DNA of 64,000 nt. It comes from Prinsepia uniflora (taxonomy: Eukaryota; Streptophyta; Magnoliopsida; Rosales; Rosaceae). The position numbers were made by a program, and so were the translations under genes. Below are positions 23,581-34,669 of the stretch, piece after piece. The notes below the pieces were generated by a model. That model had not been told where the DNA came from, searched no databases, and saw only the letters and a program-made list of their open reading frames with translations. The DNA is taken from assembly GCA_032719365.1 (NCBI GenBank), contig CM064874.1, forward strand, positions 41,938,271 through 42,002,270. The letters run 5' to 3'. The stretch's first letter is position 1, and every line of letters starts with the position of its first letter.

Positions 23581-24290
23581 CCATACATTCGTGGGCACTC
23601 ATTCGCAAAGTGGCCAGGCTTTCCACAAGAATAGCATGTCAGACAGGACCCGTCCCAACTAGACCTCGATAACCATGCCCGGTCCTGCTCCCGTCTGACA
23701 AGTCAACTGAAGTCCCGATCAAAAAGTCAACTTTCGGCCCTTGTGACCAATTTACCAAATTACTCTCAAACTTCCGCACGTCATAACTTTTTCCTCGAAT
23801 GTCGGAATCGGGCGTGCCACCTGTCTATGAACTCGTGACGTCCCGAACTACGTCACAGTCATCGGTCAAAGCTCGTTTGACCGCTCGAATAAAAGGTCAA
23901 CCTTTTAACCAATTCCAGGGGCAAAATCGTCATTTTCCTCAAATTTTCTAAATTTTCGTTTTTTGCATTTTTCGGGGCGTTACAATGTCAAAGTCCTCGG
24001 TCTGCCAGTAGACCCAACTGATATATCACTAGAATGAGGAGTCTGCTAACTCTGGGTACCCCCATAACTGCCAAAACGAACACTACCAGATGATTATGCT
24101 CAACCAAAACGTCCTTTCTTCGGGGTCCTCTAGCTCGAGGATCCATAATACTGATGCTCTCGGCGTCGTCCACCACCTGAAAACTATTGCCGTGCAGGAA
24201 AACTAACCTCTACTATATCCGCATCATTAGATAAATCTCTCAGAGTAGCGTAAGATCTTGCTGGCACAGTAGCACGAATCTCAGTAGTCA
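23581..24290 (-). pseudogene. Chromovirus gag C-terminal part with zinc knuckle
   Basis: Reading minus from 23640 gives CYSCGKPGHFANECP, a perfect CX2CX4HX4C knuckle that binds viral RNA. Upstream (23985-24290) is degenerate basic gag sequence. The two parts are separated by a 344-bp LTR fragment inserted directly at the knuckle. A DNA-transposon-like insertion at 24291 splits gag again. Confidence 0.75.
23641..23984 (-). mobile_element. 344-bp deletion derivative of a gypsy LTR
   Basis: Flanked by the exact duplication atgtc (23636-23640 and 23985-23989). The left end agacaggacccgtcccaa and right end ggggcgttaca match the two termini of the ~2.8-kb LTRs nearby, but the ~2.5 kb between is missing. 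Only the terminal ~60 bases on one side and ~280 bases on the other remain, including the conserved cacctgtctatgaactcgtg block. Confidence 0.8.
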
Positions 24291-25663
24291 CAAAGGTTCC
24301 AAATGGCGCTAGGCGCTCCTAAGGCGGCGGGTTGGGGCAAGCCTAGGCAGTTTTTTTTTAAGGACAAAAATCAATAAATTATGTGCTACATAATTACATA
24401 TATATAAATATACACTACATAATTCATTTAAAACATCATAAGAGATTGAATAAATAGTAGAAACTAAAAATGTACTTTCTATTATTTTGTTTTTTAATTC
24501 ACAATGAATACAAAATAAGAGATTATTGTAATTATCTAACTTAAACCAAAACCCAATTTATTTAGAAAGTTCTAAACCCAACCCAAACTCAAAATCCAAA
24601 CCCAAATCCAATTTGTTACAAAGCCCAAACCTAAAAAAATACAACCTTTTAAAAATTAATTAAATAATAATATTTGGATAGTGCACAACTGCATATTCAG
24701 ACTTGTGACTTATCTTCTTATCTTCATTTCTTCATTATTTTTATTTGCCTCGTCGACTCCGTCTGGGTTTCACCCTCCCATCGAAAATCAAAAACTCATC
24801 CATCCACTATTCTTCTCTATTCGAAAACCATAATACCATTCCCCGGTCTTAATTGATAGAGAACAGAGATGGAAAACGAGATATAGAGAGTGCGTGAGAG
24901 AGCAAGAGACATAGATGAGTTAAAGAACCAACGGAGTTTTGAGTTTCGACCTCATCTCCAGACTCCAATCGAGAGAGACGGTCATCGAGGTGGAGTCAGA
25001 CTAATACCTGAGATTGAAGTACGACTTCGAGCGTTCAAGCGTTCGACTGCAGAAGTGCGGAGATCTGATTGGAGTCGACGACGTGGCGGCTCAGCGAGGC
25101 AGACGCCGCAGACTTCAACTTTGCAAATTGTAGGTAATCAAGTAATGGGTATTGGGTTTGGTACTTTTGGGGAGTCCTCGAGTCTGAGTAGTGAGCAATT
25201 TGGGTATCAGGTTTGGCCGTTTGGGTAGTCTCAAACTCAAAGTCGCGAATGTATTATTGAATTTATTGTTTATGTTTGAGTTTTGAACTTTAAATTTGAG
25301 TATAGGACTGATGAATGTTTGGGTAATGTTCTGAATTTGAATATTGGATTATAAGGTAATGTTGTGATTTGTTAATATGAAAATTGGGTATTGTTGTGAA
25401 TTTGGGGACTTATGAATGTATGGTAGCTGATTTTGGATTTTGGGTTCATATGCATCGCAAGAATGAACGTATGGGAGTCATGAGACTGATGAATGAATGA
25501 ATATTGTGAATTTTTTTTAACGTCCAAATCGCATAGCCCGCATAGGCCGCATAGGACCCTACTAATTCGCCAGCCGCCTAGAGCAAACGAATACCCCTTA
25601 TTCGCAGCCGCAGCCCTCCGCTTAGTGCCTAGGCGGTCGCCTAGCCCACCTTTTCGAACATTG
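24291..25663. mobile_element. Non-autonomous DNA transposon (hAT- or MULE-like)
   Basis: A ~1.37-kb insertion in chromovirus gag. The 11 bases gtagtcacaaa occur at both borders (24284 and 25664). The termini are imperfect inverted repeats: left caaaggttccaaatggcgct, right (reverse complement) caatgttcgaaaaggtgggc, both followed by ctaggcg. Both ends are rich in aggcg/cctaggcgg palindromes and the middle is AT-rich with no transposase. A plus frame of 112 codons (24890-25228) has no recognised domain. The duplication length leaves open whether it is hAT (8 bp) or MULE (9 bp). Confidence 0.6.
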
Positions 25664-26100
25664 GTAGTCACAAACACAGAAGCAAAGCGTGATAGTATCT
25701 GTAAACTCTGCTCACACTCAGTTACTGAGATGCTCCTCTACCGGAGCTGTAGGAACTTGATCTCTCTGGCATAGTGAAATGAGCGGGGATAATATTGATC
25801 AAAGAAGCGCTCTTGAATGGTATTCTAAGTCACTGTCTGGACATCCCAACCTAAGATCTCTAGAGTATACCATCACTGTTATGTGCCACTATAAAGTAAA
25901 AAGGTAGCCAGCAAGACTCGATCCTCAGGGGGACATCGCATAACAGCGAAGATCCGCTCAATACGAGTGATCCACTAGTGGGCTTCCTCAGGATCTGCCC
26001 CACCACTAAAGACATTAGCCCCCAGGCACTGGGCTTGCTCAATACTTGCACTCTCCGCATCTGTAGCAATATCGTCGTCAGGCCGTGCACGTAGCCTGAT
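25664..26100 (-). pseudogene. Chromovirus gag N-terminal part
   Basis: Minus reading from about 26100 gives LRARPDDDIATDAESASIEQ, AQCLGANVFSGGADPEEAH, then WITRIERIFAVMRCPPEDRV and LLATFLLYSGT. This is the start of the retrotransposon gag domain (the W-ERIF and CP-E-RV--A pattern). At least one in-frame stop is present, and the domain breaks at the DNA-transposon insertion. Confidence 0.75.
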
Positions 26101-26165
26101 ACGGAAAACTAAGCATTAAATTAACATTTATTGAAAACACATGCAATTTAAAAACCATTTTCTGT

Positions 26166-27628
26166 TGATGTAGCATTGGTAAATAGGGATCGTTATAGAC
26201 CGGGGATTGAGGCTACCTAAACATGATTATCGCTTGATTGGTTAATTGGGGGTAGAGATTGATTTTAAATTCCTAAGTAATTAAACTAAATCTTAACTAA
26301 CTTAATATATTATTTACACGTGGTCAACTCATTTTTTACCTAACTCATTCATGATTTATAGAAACTTCAAACCTACAAAATTCTATAACCTTAGTTCTAC
26401 GAGATGGTTGCATATTCGTAAGATCGTGCAGGGAAACACTCACGCCACATTTTCAGTGATCTAGACTTGGAGACACTCCTCTATCTAGTCAAGCATTAAG
26501 TATCAACATACAAGAATAACAAAAAATAAAATATTAGAACACATGGAATATTATTGAAATTAATACAAAGCATAAAACCAAGAATAATATTAGAAATCAG
26601 TCCATAAATCAAGATATTCAAGCACAAAAGATAACTACAAGGTAAAAAGGCCGTGGTACACTTTTTTTCTCTTTGGGACACCCTATGGATACGAAGTGAT
26701 TGGGCACTCTTCAGTGAGACACTTGGAGACACTCCTCTATGCTACGCATGTAGGTTGTAAAAGGTGGGATATAATGTAATTAATTTTGCACAAGAAATCT
26801 TGAATTTATTGTAAAGGGAAAATTGGTTTAGGTAGAGTTTTGATACAAATAATGAGTGACCTTTTACAAAAATATAAACCTTTCTATTTATAGGAGAAAA
26901 TTAACACTCAAATAAATAGAAGTTTACAATTTAAATCATAAAACAAAAAGGTTTAAACTAAATAAATTAAAGTCCTAAAGAAATAAGGTAATGAAAATCC
27001 TAGTTAAAAAAGTAATCTAAATCCTAATTAAAAAGGTAGAACAAATCTTAATTAAAAAGGAAATATAAAACCTAATAAAAAAAAATTGGAGTTGCTTGCT
27101 GGAATAGTAACAGGAAACGGCTCGGTAGAAGCCTGCTGGAACTTGCAAGGATAATCGGCAGGTGAGCAAGGAATTAAAGGATTCCGTTCGGGAACCGCAG
27201 GCCGAACAAAACTGAAGGACTTCGGCAGTCTACCGCGTAGTCAACGTGACAGGGCAAAGGAAGGAAGGGATCATTTCGGTACACGCGTGCCGACCAAGGA
27301 GATGAGGTCTTCGGTACACGGGTGCCGAGGAAGGTGCAGAGAGGTTTGGTTGCGCTTGGCGGAATGCCTTGTTGGGCTGTTTATGGGGATTCAGTACCTC
27401 CTACCGAAACATCTAGCTTTTTTTTGGTGGCCTCCTTTATTTCAATCATAAATTCTTCAATATAACTTCGATTGGGGTGATTCTTTCGCCTAAATTCTCG
27501 TAATTCCGAGCTCTATCCAATTCTGTACAATTCTCACAAAATATATTATTTTCTACAATTTTTTGGTATTTAAACATTAAAAGATAAGTATAAAGGGTAT
27601 AAAATGATGCTTAATTCAAGGTTTATCA
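26166..27628 (-). mobile_element. Athila-like LTR in chromovirus leader
   Basis: The minus strand runs from TGATAAACCTTGAATTAAGC (27628) to GCTACATCA (26166). The start resembles the Athila LTR at 21977 (TGATAAGTCACGAATTCAGC, then catcattt and ttacttatctttta), and the inner part has the same layout, including cgtgcaggg. No internal region is attached. Flanks tctgt and tagcc do not match because another element starts directly at 27629. It contains a 20-base duplicated acttggagacactcctctat (26467 and 26721). Confidence 0.6.
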
Positions 27629-28739
27629 TAGCCCTGTTAATCGGTTTTTTAGTTCATTTTTTTTTGTTGAAATTGAAACCAAACCAGGTAAGAAGTCAGT
27701 TTCGATTTGGTTTGAACCAAAACCGATTAAATCGATTTGGTCCAATTTTCAATCGATTCTGAACCGGTTTTCATCAATCTCGATAGGGAGTGAGTAGCGA
27801 TCGAGGGAGTGAGCCGTGAACGACCGAATTTGAGGGAGATCGATTGAGAACCAACCGATCGAGGGAAACATGAGAGAGATTGAGGGTGATCGAGGGACCT
27901 CGAGGCATATCGATCGATCGAGAGAGGGGGAGAGGGAGATCGGGACTGGAGGTCGAGGTGTATTAGTCGATTGCTAGAGAGGGAGAGGGAGATCGGAACT
28001 GGAGGAATCGAGGCCGTGATGTGGTGAACAGTGAGTCTGTGAGCGCCGAGCGGTGAGTGACTGAACGGTGAGGCCGTGAACGGTTTTTGTGTTTTGAACT
28101 TAGGAGTTCGGATAGAGAGAGTGGAGAGATATGAGAGAGATGAAGGAAGAGATGAGGAAGAGAGATAAGGAAGAGAAATACAAGAGATGAGGAAGAGAAA
28201 GACGAGAGATGAGGAGGGGCTTTAGGGTTAAGGGGTATCGCCTTCGACAATGACAGTTTGGGAATTGGGGTTTCGGCGATTTGGGAATGGGGTTTCGATG
28301 GTTTGGGAATAGGGTTTCTATGTCTCAGTCTTCGTTAGTATCGAAGACTCGAATGAACAACGAAGTGGGGAGGAAGGGACTAAAGGGCTTCAGGTTTAGG
28401 GTTAAGTGTTTTGAGTTTGGGGCTTCTGGTTCAGGCGCGGTTAAAGCCTAAGGGCTTTGGGCTTCGTTTATTAGGCTAAGGGGTTAAAGGCTTAGGGTTA
28501 GGCTTAAACACTGTTATTAGGCTAAAGGGAGGGGCTGGTAAATGATTAAGGTTGGGCTTTGGTTTTTCGGTCCGGTTCTGGACTGGAAATGCAAAAACCA
28601 AAATCGAACCGACTATGGTTCGGTTCAGTTTGTTTTTTTAAAATTTAAATTCATTTTTCTTTCAATTCAGTTTTTTACGGTTCAATTTAGGTTCGGTCCA
28701 ATTTTTCGGTTGGTTTTTTCTAACCAATTAAAAGGGCTA
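27629..28739. mobile_element. hAT-like non-autonomous element with terminal inverted repeats
   Basis: Left end tagccctgttaatcggtttt and right end (reverse complement) tagcccttttaattggttag form terminal inverted repeats of about 20 bases. Subterminal parts on both sides carry ggtttggtcc and ttcggtccaat repeats, a common feature of plant hAT MITE-like families. The middle is made of purine-rich agggagat, gagagagatgag and tgagcggtga repeats and has no transposase. A clear 8-bp duplication is not visible, probably because the left border abuts another element. Confidence 0.5.
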
Positions 28740-28843
28740 GTGCACAGGGCTCACGTCTCGGAGGTATGTTAATCTTTAAGAGGCATAAATTAGTACGTCA
28801 ACTCATGCACGTCAATGTGCAATGTACATACAGCTAACCTAAT

Positions 28844-28858
28844 GATCTGATACCAATT
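28844..28858 (-). other. Chromovirus primer-binding site (tRNA-iMet)
   Basis: Minus strand aattggtatcagatc directly follows the 5' LTR. tggtatcaga is complementary to the 3' end of initiator tRNA-Met, the usual primer of chromoviruses and many other plant LTR elements. This fixes the orientation of the element. Confidence 0.8.
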
Positions 28859-31725
28859 TGACAGGACACATCCCGATAATCGAGAAGTATACTGCTCTCG
28901 TCTAACAATCAAACTCAAATACCAAAAGTAACCTTATTTAAAGAAAAGTTCAAACAACAAACATTGTGAGACCCGGGATAAGTATCTTTACAGAACCGTT
29001 GAGACAAAAGTTCAACTAGTAAACGGTGATATAGAGCATATGTGATTGTATAGAAAAAGTATCAAGTCCTACCCTGTAAGGTATCCAAGTTCGCAACGGT
29101 AACCTTTATGCCTTAGCCTCAATATCAGGCCCAGAATCTTTGCCAGGACCCGCAGGGTCAATAAAAATAGTCAAAGTGTGAGTGGACAAAAATAAACATT
29201 TTCAAAATACGATTTAAGATAAATCACAGTTACCCTCCATGTTAAAAGCATGGATGCATAGAAATCGAATCATATGAAAATAATTCAAATCATAATACAA
29301 ATATCTGGACATGAATATCAATAAATCACAATATAACCAATCCTCGATATCCAAGTAACTGTCACGATGTCAATGCTACGCGTGTAACTCGGAAGTCTCA
29401 CATCCGAGTACACCCCTAAGATCTATGATGTCTGGAGTGATATCAACTCCAGAATCTACAACGTCCGGGTGATATCATAATCTAACACTCCTGAGACTGA
29501 GCCACTCATGGAGATACTCATCTCCATGCAGTGTATCATGACAATTCCAAGATCTACAACGTCTGGAGGAGACAAAAAAATAAAAAATGATGGTATATAT
29601 AGAACAGTCACCAAATCCAGTAAACTCATTTTAAAACCATTTATGTCTCAAATCGAGTCAAAACATTTCAACAGAGCATATGCCCGAGACATAGCTTACA
29701 CAATTAGTTTCCACAAAACCATCATAAAACAGTGTCCATAACTCATTTCATAAATCCAGATTTATCCAAATCAATCATACCAAATTGGTATTCAAGTCAC
29801 ACCAAATCACAGTCTTTCTTTCAAATTCACGTTTGACTCCAAATCCAAGTCAAAATCATTATCTAATTGGGTCTCAAGCCCAAAACGCAATTTTCATGCA
29901 AATCCGTAAAATCGTTCATAAACCGATACTTAAATCCAAAAAATCATCAAGTAATGATATAAAATCATACAATAAATTATTTAAAACATTTATGCATGCA
30001 TCCCAGTTATAAACAAAAGTCCACTCACATACTGTCCAAGCTACGCTCTCAAAATCAGCGCTTTAAGTCGTATCGAAGTTAATCCAACGTCTCTAGAACG
30101 TTCGGGCCTGTCCAAATCATACCTAAGGGTCACTATCTATCTATACAAGACTATAACAAAAACCCTCAAAAATCCCAGTATAGTAAACGTGTCACGAACA
30201 CACTTCCCAAGGCTAAAAACCTCCAAATGACCTATTAAACGATCTCAAATCGACCTGAAACTACCACCATTGGATTCCGATCTTCGCAACCTTTTGAACA
30301 AGACTAGTTAGACCTCGAAACTTGTGCCCACACACCTACACGCGCTGATCAAAGTTTGGTCAGCGAAAGGCAACGCTGGGATGTCACGTTGGTCAATGCT
30401 GACGTCACTCGTTGACACCAGTCTGACAACTCTGACACTTGACAGCATGACATCCTGCCATGTGGAGTACCCTGATTGGCCCCACTTGTCACTGAAAATC
30501 CTCTTACACACTCCTACATGGCACCACCTTACTAGTCTACGTGGTCTCACATCGCTGACTTGGACCTATCACGTCACCTAACACACTCTGACACGTTGCC
30601 ACGTGGCACCACCTCACTGGTCTACGTAGTCTGACATCGCTGACGTGGACCTATCACGTCAGCTGCCACGTCACCTAACACACTGTGACATGTTGACACG
30701 TGGCACCACCTCACTGGTCCACGTGGTCTGACATGTCTAACTTGGTGTTGCCACGTCAGCTGCTGACTAAATTGACACTTGGCCACTTGTCACTCTCTGG
30801 TTGGCCATGTGGCTTGACATGATGATGTGGCATGCCACGTCATCATCTTCAACCTCTGGTCGGGTCGACTTCGGTCACTGTAATGGGTCTTTAGACCCGT
30901 GACCTTAACCCTGTCGTATCTCAGCCGTCTAACCACCAAAAATTGCCATTTTTCGACCATTCGACTTGTCTTCTTCCCAGAAACAACCCTACGATCTCAA
31001 AACCAAGAAAAAGGGCCTGAAACTCACCTGTCAAACCCAATCCTTCACGGCCTAGCTTCGAACCTTCACCCATGCCTATTCCTTCGTCCTTTCTGTCTGT
31101 TTCTCGGGCCTACGAACTCGTACAACCACATAGAAGGTAATGGTGATCAGCAAACTGGGGTTTGATTCCCAAAATCCAAAACCTGAAATTCAAACCTACG
31201 GCTTACCTTGTTTTCGTGGTTTCCGTCCACCACCACGGCTCTATCATGTTGTTCTGTCTCTCACAGCCTCAGTCACTCTCTCAGCCACTCTCTTTGGCCT
31301 CAACTGGTACTAGATAGAGGAGATGATGATGGTTAAGGTGGGTTTCATGTTGGACGAAAATGGGAAAAGGAAATGGTGTAGATGCATGTATGTAAAAGGG
31401 TGGTCATAGGGTGGGTGATAAGTGTCACTCATCATATGGTCCCCAAAAGATTAATTTTTAGGTCTCACAAGTCAACCCAAGGTCAACTTCCTCGTAAAGC
31501 GTGTAATCCTAATAGTTTGAAAAACCTTCCCTGACCCGTAACTTCCTCGTACGATGTTCGATCTCGACGTGCTGCTGTCTACGAAATTGTAACGTCTCGA
31601 TCCACGTGCACTTGACCTCTCGGGTCAAAAGTCAACATTTGACCATAATATATATACAAGGGCAAAAACGTCATTTTTCATTCAAATTTTTGAATTTACA
31701 TTAATTGAATTTCTGGGCCATTACA
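28859..31725 (-). repeat. Chromovirus 5' LTR (2867 bp)
   Basis: On plus it starts tgacaggacacatcc and ends ggccattaca. The primer site lies just outside 28859, so this is the 5' LTR of the minus-strand element whose gag-pol occupies 21978-26100. Its partner 3' LTR is not in the window. It differs clearly from the LTR at 13299, so the two are not a pair. It holds a tctacaacgtctgg repeat region (29400-29570) and an ACGT motif array. Confidence 0.8.
30355..30850. promoter_or_regulatory. Second ACGT-core motif array in LTR
   Basis: About 500 bases consist of tgacacgt, ccacgtggcacc, gctgacgtgg, tgccacgtcagc and related units, many in back-to-back copies, such as cacctcactggtctacgt (near 30609) and cacctcactggtccacgt (near 30705). 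CACGTG and TGACGTCA cores are frequent. The layout is the same as at 1-345 although the surrounding LTR sequence differs. Binding by bZIP factors is inferred. Confidence 0.5.
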
Positions 31726-32547
31726 CACCACCTCCATATCTTCCATTACATAGGTGAGTCTAAGACATATTGAAGATTTATCACTAATCAATTGCTGCAG
31801 CTTTTAACTTAACTCCCTAAACTTTAATATTTTGTTTAGCCAATTGCCCATTCTCTGCAATAAGATTCAGCAGTATGAATTTCACCACCAAAGCATGAAG
31901 ATTTGGAGGGAAAAAAAAAGGTTTTGTAACAGCCTAGGACATACTCGCCAAAATCATTCTATTATAAAGCTTTCACATTGCATGGATCTTAATAGTGGCT
32001 CAATCTTTCCACCCTTATAGCTCTTCCATCTCTATATTTGTAGCAATGACCCCCTCACCTCAAAGCCCTTCCTATTTTAAAAAATGATGAACTATCTTGA
32101 GTTATTCATGAAAAAACTTCTCCTCCCACTTTGAATCTGTCTTCTCCTGAATTTGCCCTCTTATAGGTAAACACAAAAATCACTTCTTCATGATTGACCA
32201 AGTCCTTAGAACGAAGTTCAATGTTTCGAAAATATTGGTCATTATAACATTATACCTCTTACCATCAAAATGAGCCCTAGTCTACTTCGAAAAACCAATG
32301 TCTTCAAGATATTTGTGCACACTTGCACAATCTATCTTCCTATATTCTATTTAAAACTCTGCTAGTCGGTAAAATTTGGTAGCACGTTCAAAGTGAAAAT
32401 AGCATATGAGTCCCTAACTTTACTCTGCACTTGCTTTTCATCATGTTACACATAAGGTGATAAAAGGGAACCTTTTTTTTTTTAGAAAAATGTCTAGTGA
32501 AGTTCAAAAGTAAATCTATCCACTTATGGCTAGATTTTTTTTTTCTT

Positions 32548-32582
<35 letters not shown>

Positions 32583-34260
32583 CACTAAATCTCACGTCCA
32601 CATTATAAACAAGTCCTTAAAAACAAGTACTAATTGAATACCTTATGACTTATTTTGACATTTTTAATAACATTAAAAGTCTTAATTGAATACACAAGAC
32701 TTTTTAAAAGTATTTTGAAACATTTAAATGTCTTAATTGAATACACCGTAAAGTCTTCAAAAATATTTAAATGGCCTAATTACATACACCCTCATAAATC
32801 TTGATTCAATACATAAAAAAAAAAAATATTATCAAATTGAATCATCAGAAAATTTGAAATGCCTCAACAAGTTCGAGTTCACAAAAAAAGATTTTCCCTT
32901 TTCACACATCTAATTGAATCGTTACTTTTGCCAAACACATATCCATTAATCCAAAATATGCAGAAACTATATATTTCCAACAAACCATACCTAAATTTCC
33001 AACAATATTTCCAGCAAACTAAATCATACAAAATTACAAGATGGTCTACAAAATGCAGTCCATACACTTCAAAGTTCCAACATAAATATCCAACAAACCA
33101 TACTTAAATTTCTAGCAAACATACCAACCCCTAAATTTCTAGCTAACCACTCAAATGAAAATATACCACCTCAGAAAACTTTGAACTAGCAGCAGACGCA
33201 ATAGCAACACTCAAATCGGTTTTCCCACTCCTCGAGGTAAGCACCATCTTGTTAACCTAATCTTGAATAATCAGCATAGAATATATAACTGAATTAAACA
33301 TATATTCAAACTAAAGAAATATTCAATTAAATTGAAGAAGAAATATACCGTGAACTATGAAGATGAGAAGACTTGGATGGATTGATGAGGCTACTCAAGG
33401 GAGCCGTGAGGAGGTGCGACAATGCGATGGGTGATGAATGAAGATAATGAGAGATGAGTCTGCCGGGTTAGTCAATGAATCCGTTCAAAAATCTCCACCG
33501 ATGCGTCAACTCAGACGATGACAAACGACACCGTCGGTGCATTGTTCGAGAGGAAAAAGAGGAGAAAGGTCCAAGTCAAGGTAAGAGTCAGCGAGAGACG
33601 TTTCAGAATCGATCTAGAAACGCTCGAGTGGCTGATGAAGGCCGATGGGTGGCTGGTGATCTGCACGATCGGGGCGAGTGGGGAAGGTTTGAGAGATGCG
33701 TGAAGCTTGAAGGTGTGATATCACTTTATTTTATAGGGTGTGAGAGATGTGTTGAAGATTGAAGATGATATTCTAGGATTTTGGCCAAAACGACGCCGTT
33801 TTAATAAAACAGAGTATAGTCTGGTTCGGGCCAGTTTGGTCCAATTTTTTCCTTCCTTTTAAGTTCAGTTCAGTTTTCTGGTAATATTGGACCGAAATCT
33901 GAAATCAAATCCATTCCAATTTAGTTCGGTCCAATTCTCTGTTTCGATTACGATTTTATTTTAATTCGGTTATTTTTCGGTGTGTTACAATTCGATTCTA
34001 TAATTGGGTCAATTTATTTGAATCAATAAAAACTGGATGTAAACCAAAATTTCCATAATTGTGGTTACGTGTATTAAATTCATTGCTGAAGTTAATGCAG
34101 TTATGGCGATCTTAAAACCAGTAAATCCAACCACAGCCCAAGGCCGGAGGAAAATCTACACAAATTATTAAAAATGGGTAGCAAAGAAAATGGAACACGA
34201 AGAAATTAGGACTGTGGGGCCCGTATTTGACCGATGAACCACGTGACGTCACTACCCTCA
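31726..34260. other. AT-rich intergenic region, no recognised gene
   Basis: Contains an (AT)n tract at 32551-32579, several attgaataca repeats (32630-32810), and at 33785-33970 cggtccaat-rich sequence like the ends of the hAT-like element at 27629. On the minus strand near 33157-33250 there is a 34-codon frame MVLTSRSGKTDLSVAIASA followed by ASSKFSEV and a donor-like GAGGTG/gtatat; it could be a first exon or a gene scrap. A short plus frame at 33475-33762 shows no domain. Confidence 0.4.
32551..32579. repeat. (AT)n microsatellite
   Basis: An uninterrupted at repeat of nearly 30 bases in AT-rich intergenic DNA, preceded by a T-rich run. Confidence 0.95.
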
Positions 34261-34289
34261 CCGTCCGAGCCGATCCGTTCAAAGCGCTT

Positions 34290-34669
34290 TAACAGAAAAA
34301 GAAAAAACCTTCTCTCCCTAATTTTAATGTCTTTTGTTTCCTCCCTCTAAAGTCTAAACGTAACCCAACGCCGGACCCCTGATTTTCCCTCTCTTTCGCT
34401 CTCTCTCTCTCTGTAACCAAACCCTAAAATACAACGAAAGGAAATCAGAAACCCACTCCCATCGGATGATGCGAGAGAGGGCCGGCTATCGCCGTCAAAG
34501 CCCAGCGAAGCAGTGTTGGGCGAGTTATTCGGTGAGGGCGTGAGCATTGTGACAATCGTGTGGAAACCAAGCAAACCATTTCAATGGCCCAAGAGACGGA
34601 GAGCGATTCTTAAAGATTTTAATAACAGAAAACAAAAAAGGATTGAGTCTTGTTAATTGGAGGCTTAGT
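34290..34669 (+). promoter_or_regulatory. Promoter-proximal and 5' leader region of the Nudix gene
   Basis: Upstream of the Nudix ATG lies a pyrimidine-rich stretch (cctctctttcgctctctctc, 34388-34412), then aaccctaaaatac and gaaatcag. CT-rich initiator patches and aaaccctaa motifs (telo-box-like) are typical near plant transcription starts of housekeeping genes. No clear TATA box is visible. The exact start site is unknown. Confidence 0.45.

Noticed and set aside
24890..25228. 112-codon Arg-rich plus frame in the DNA transposon
   Set aside because: No transposase signature or family similarity; composition is what the GA-rich sequence gives by chance.
13299..31725. LTRs at 13299-18838 and 28859-31725 as a pair of one element
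   Set aside because: Similar in length but clearly different in sequence; only one carries the hairpin array. Their flanking internal regions also belong to different gag copies.
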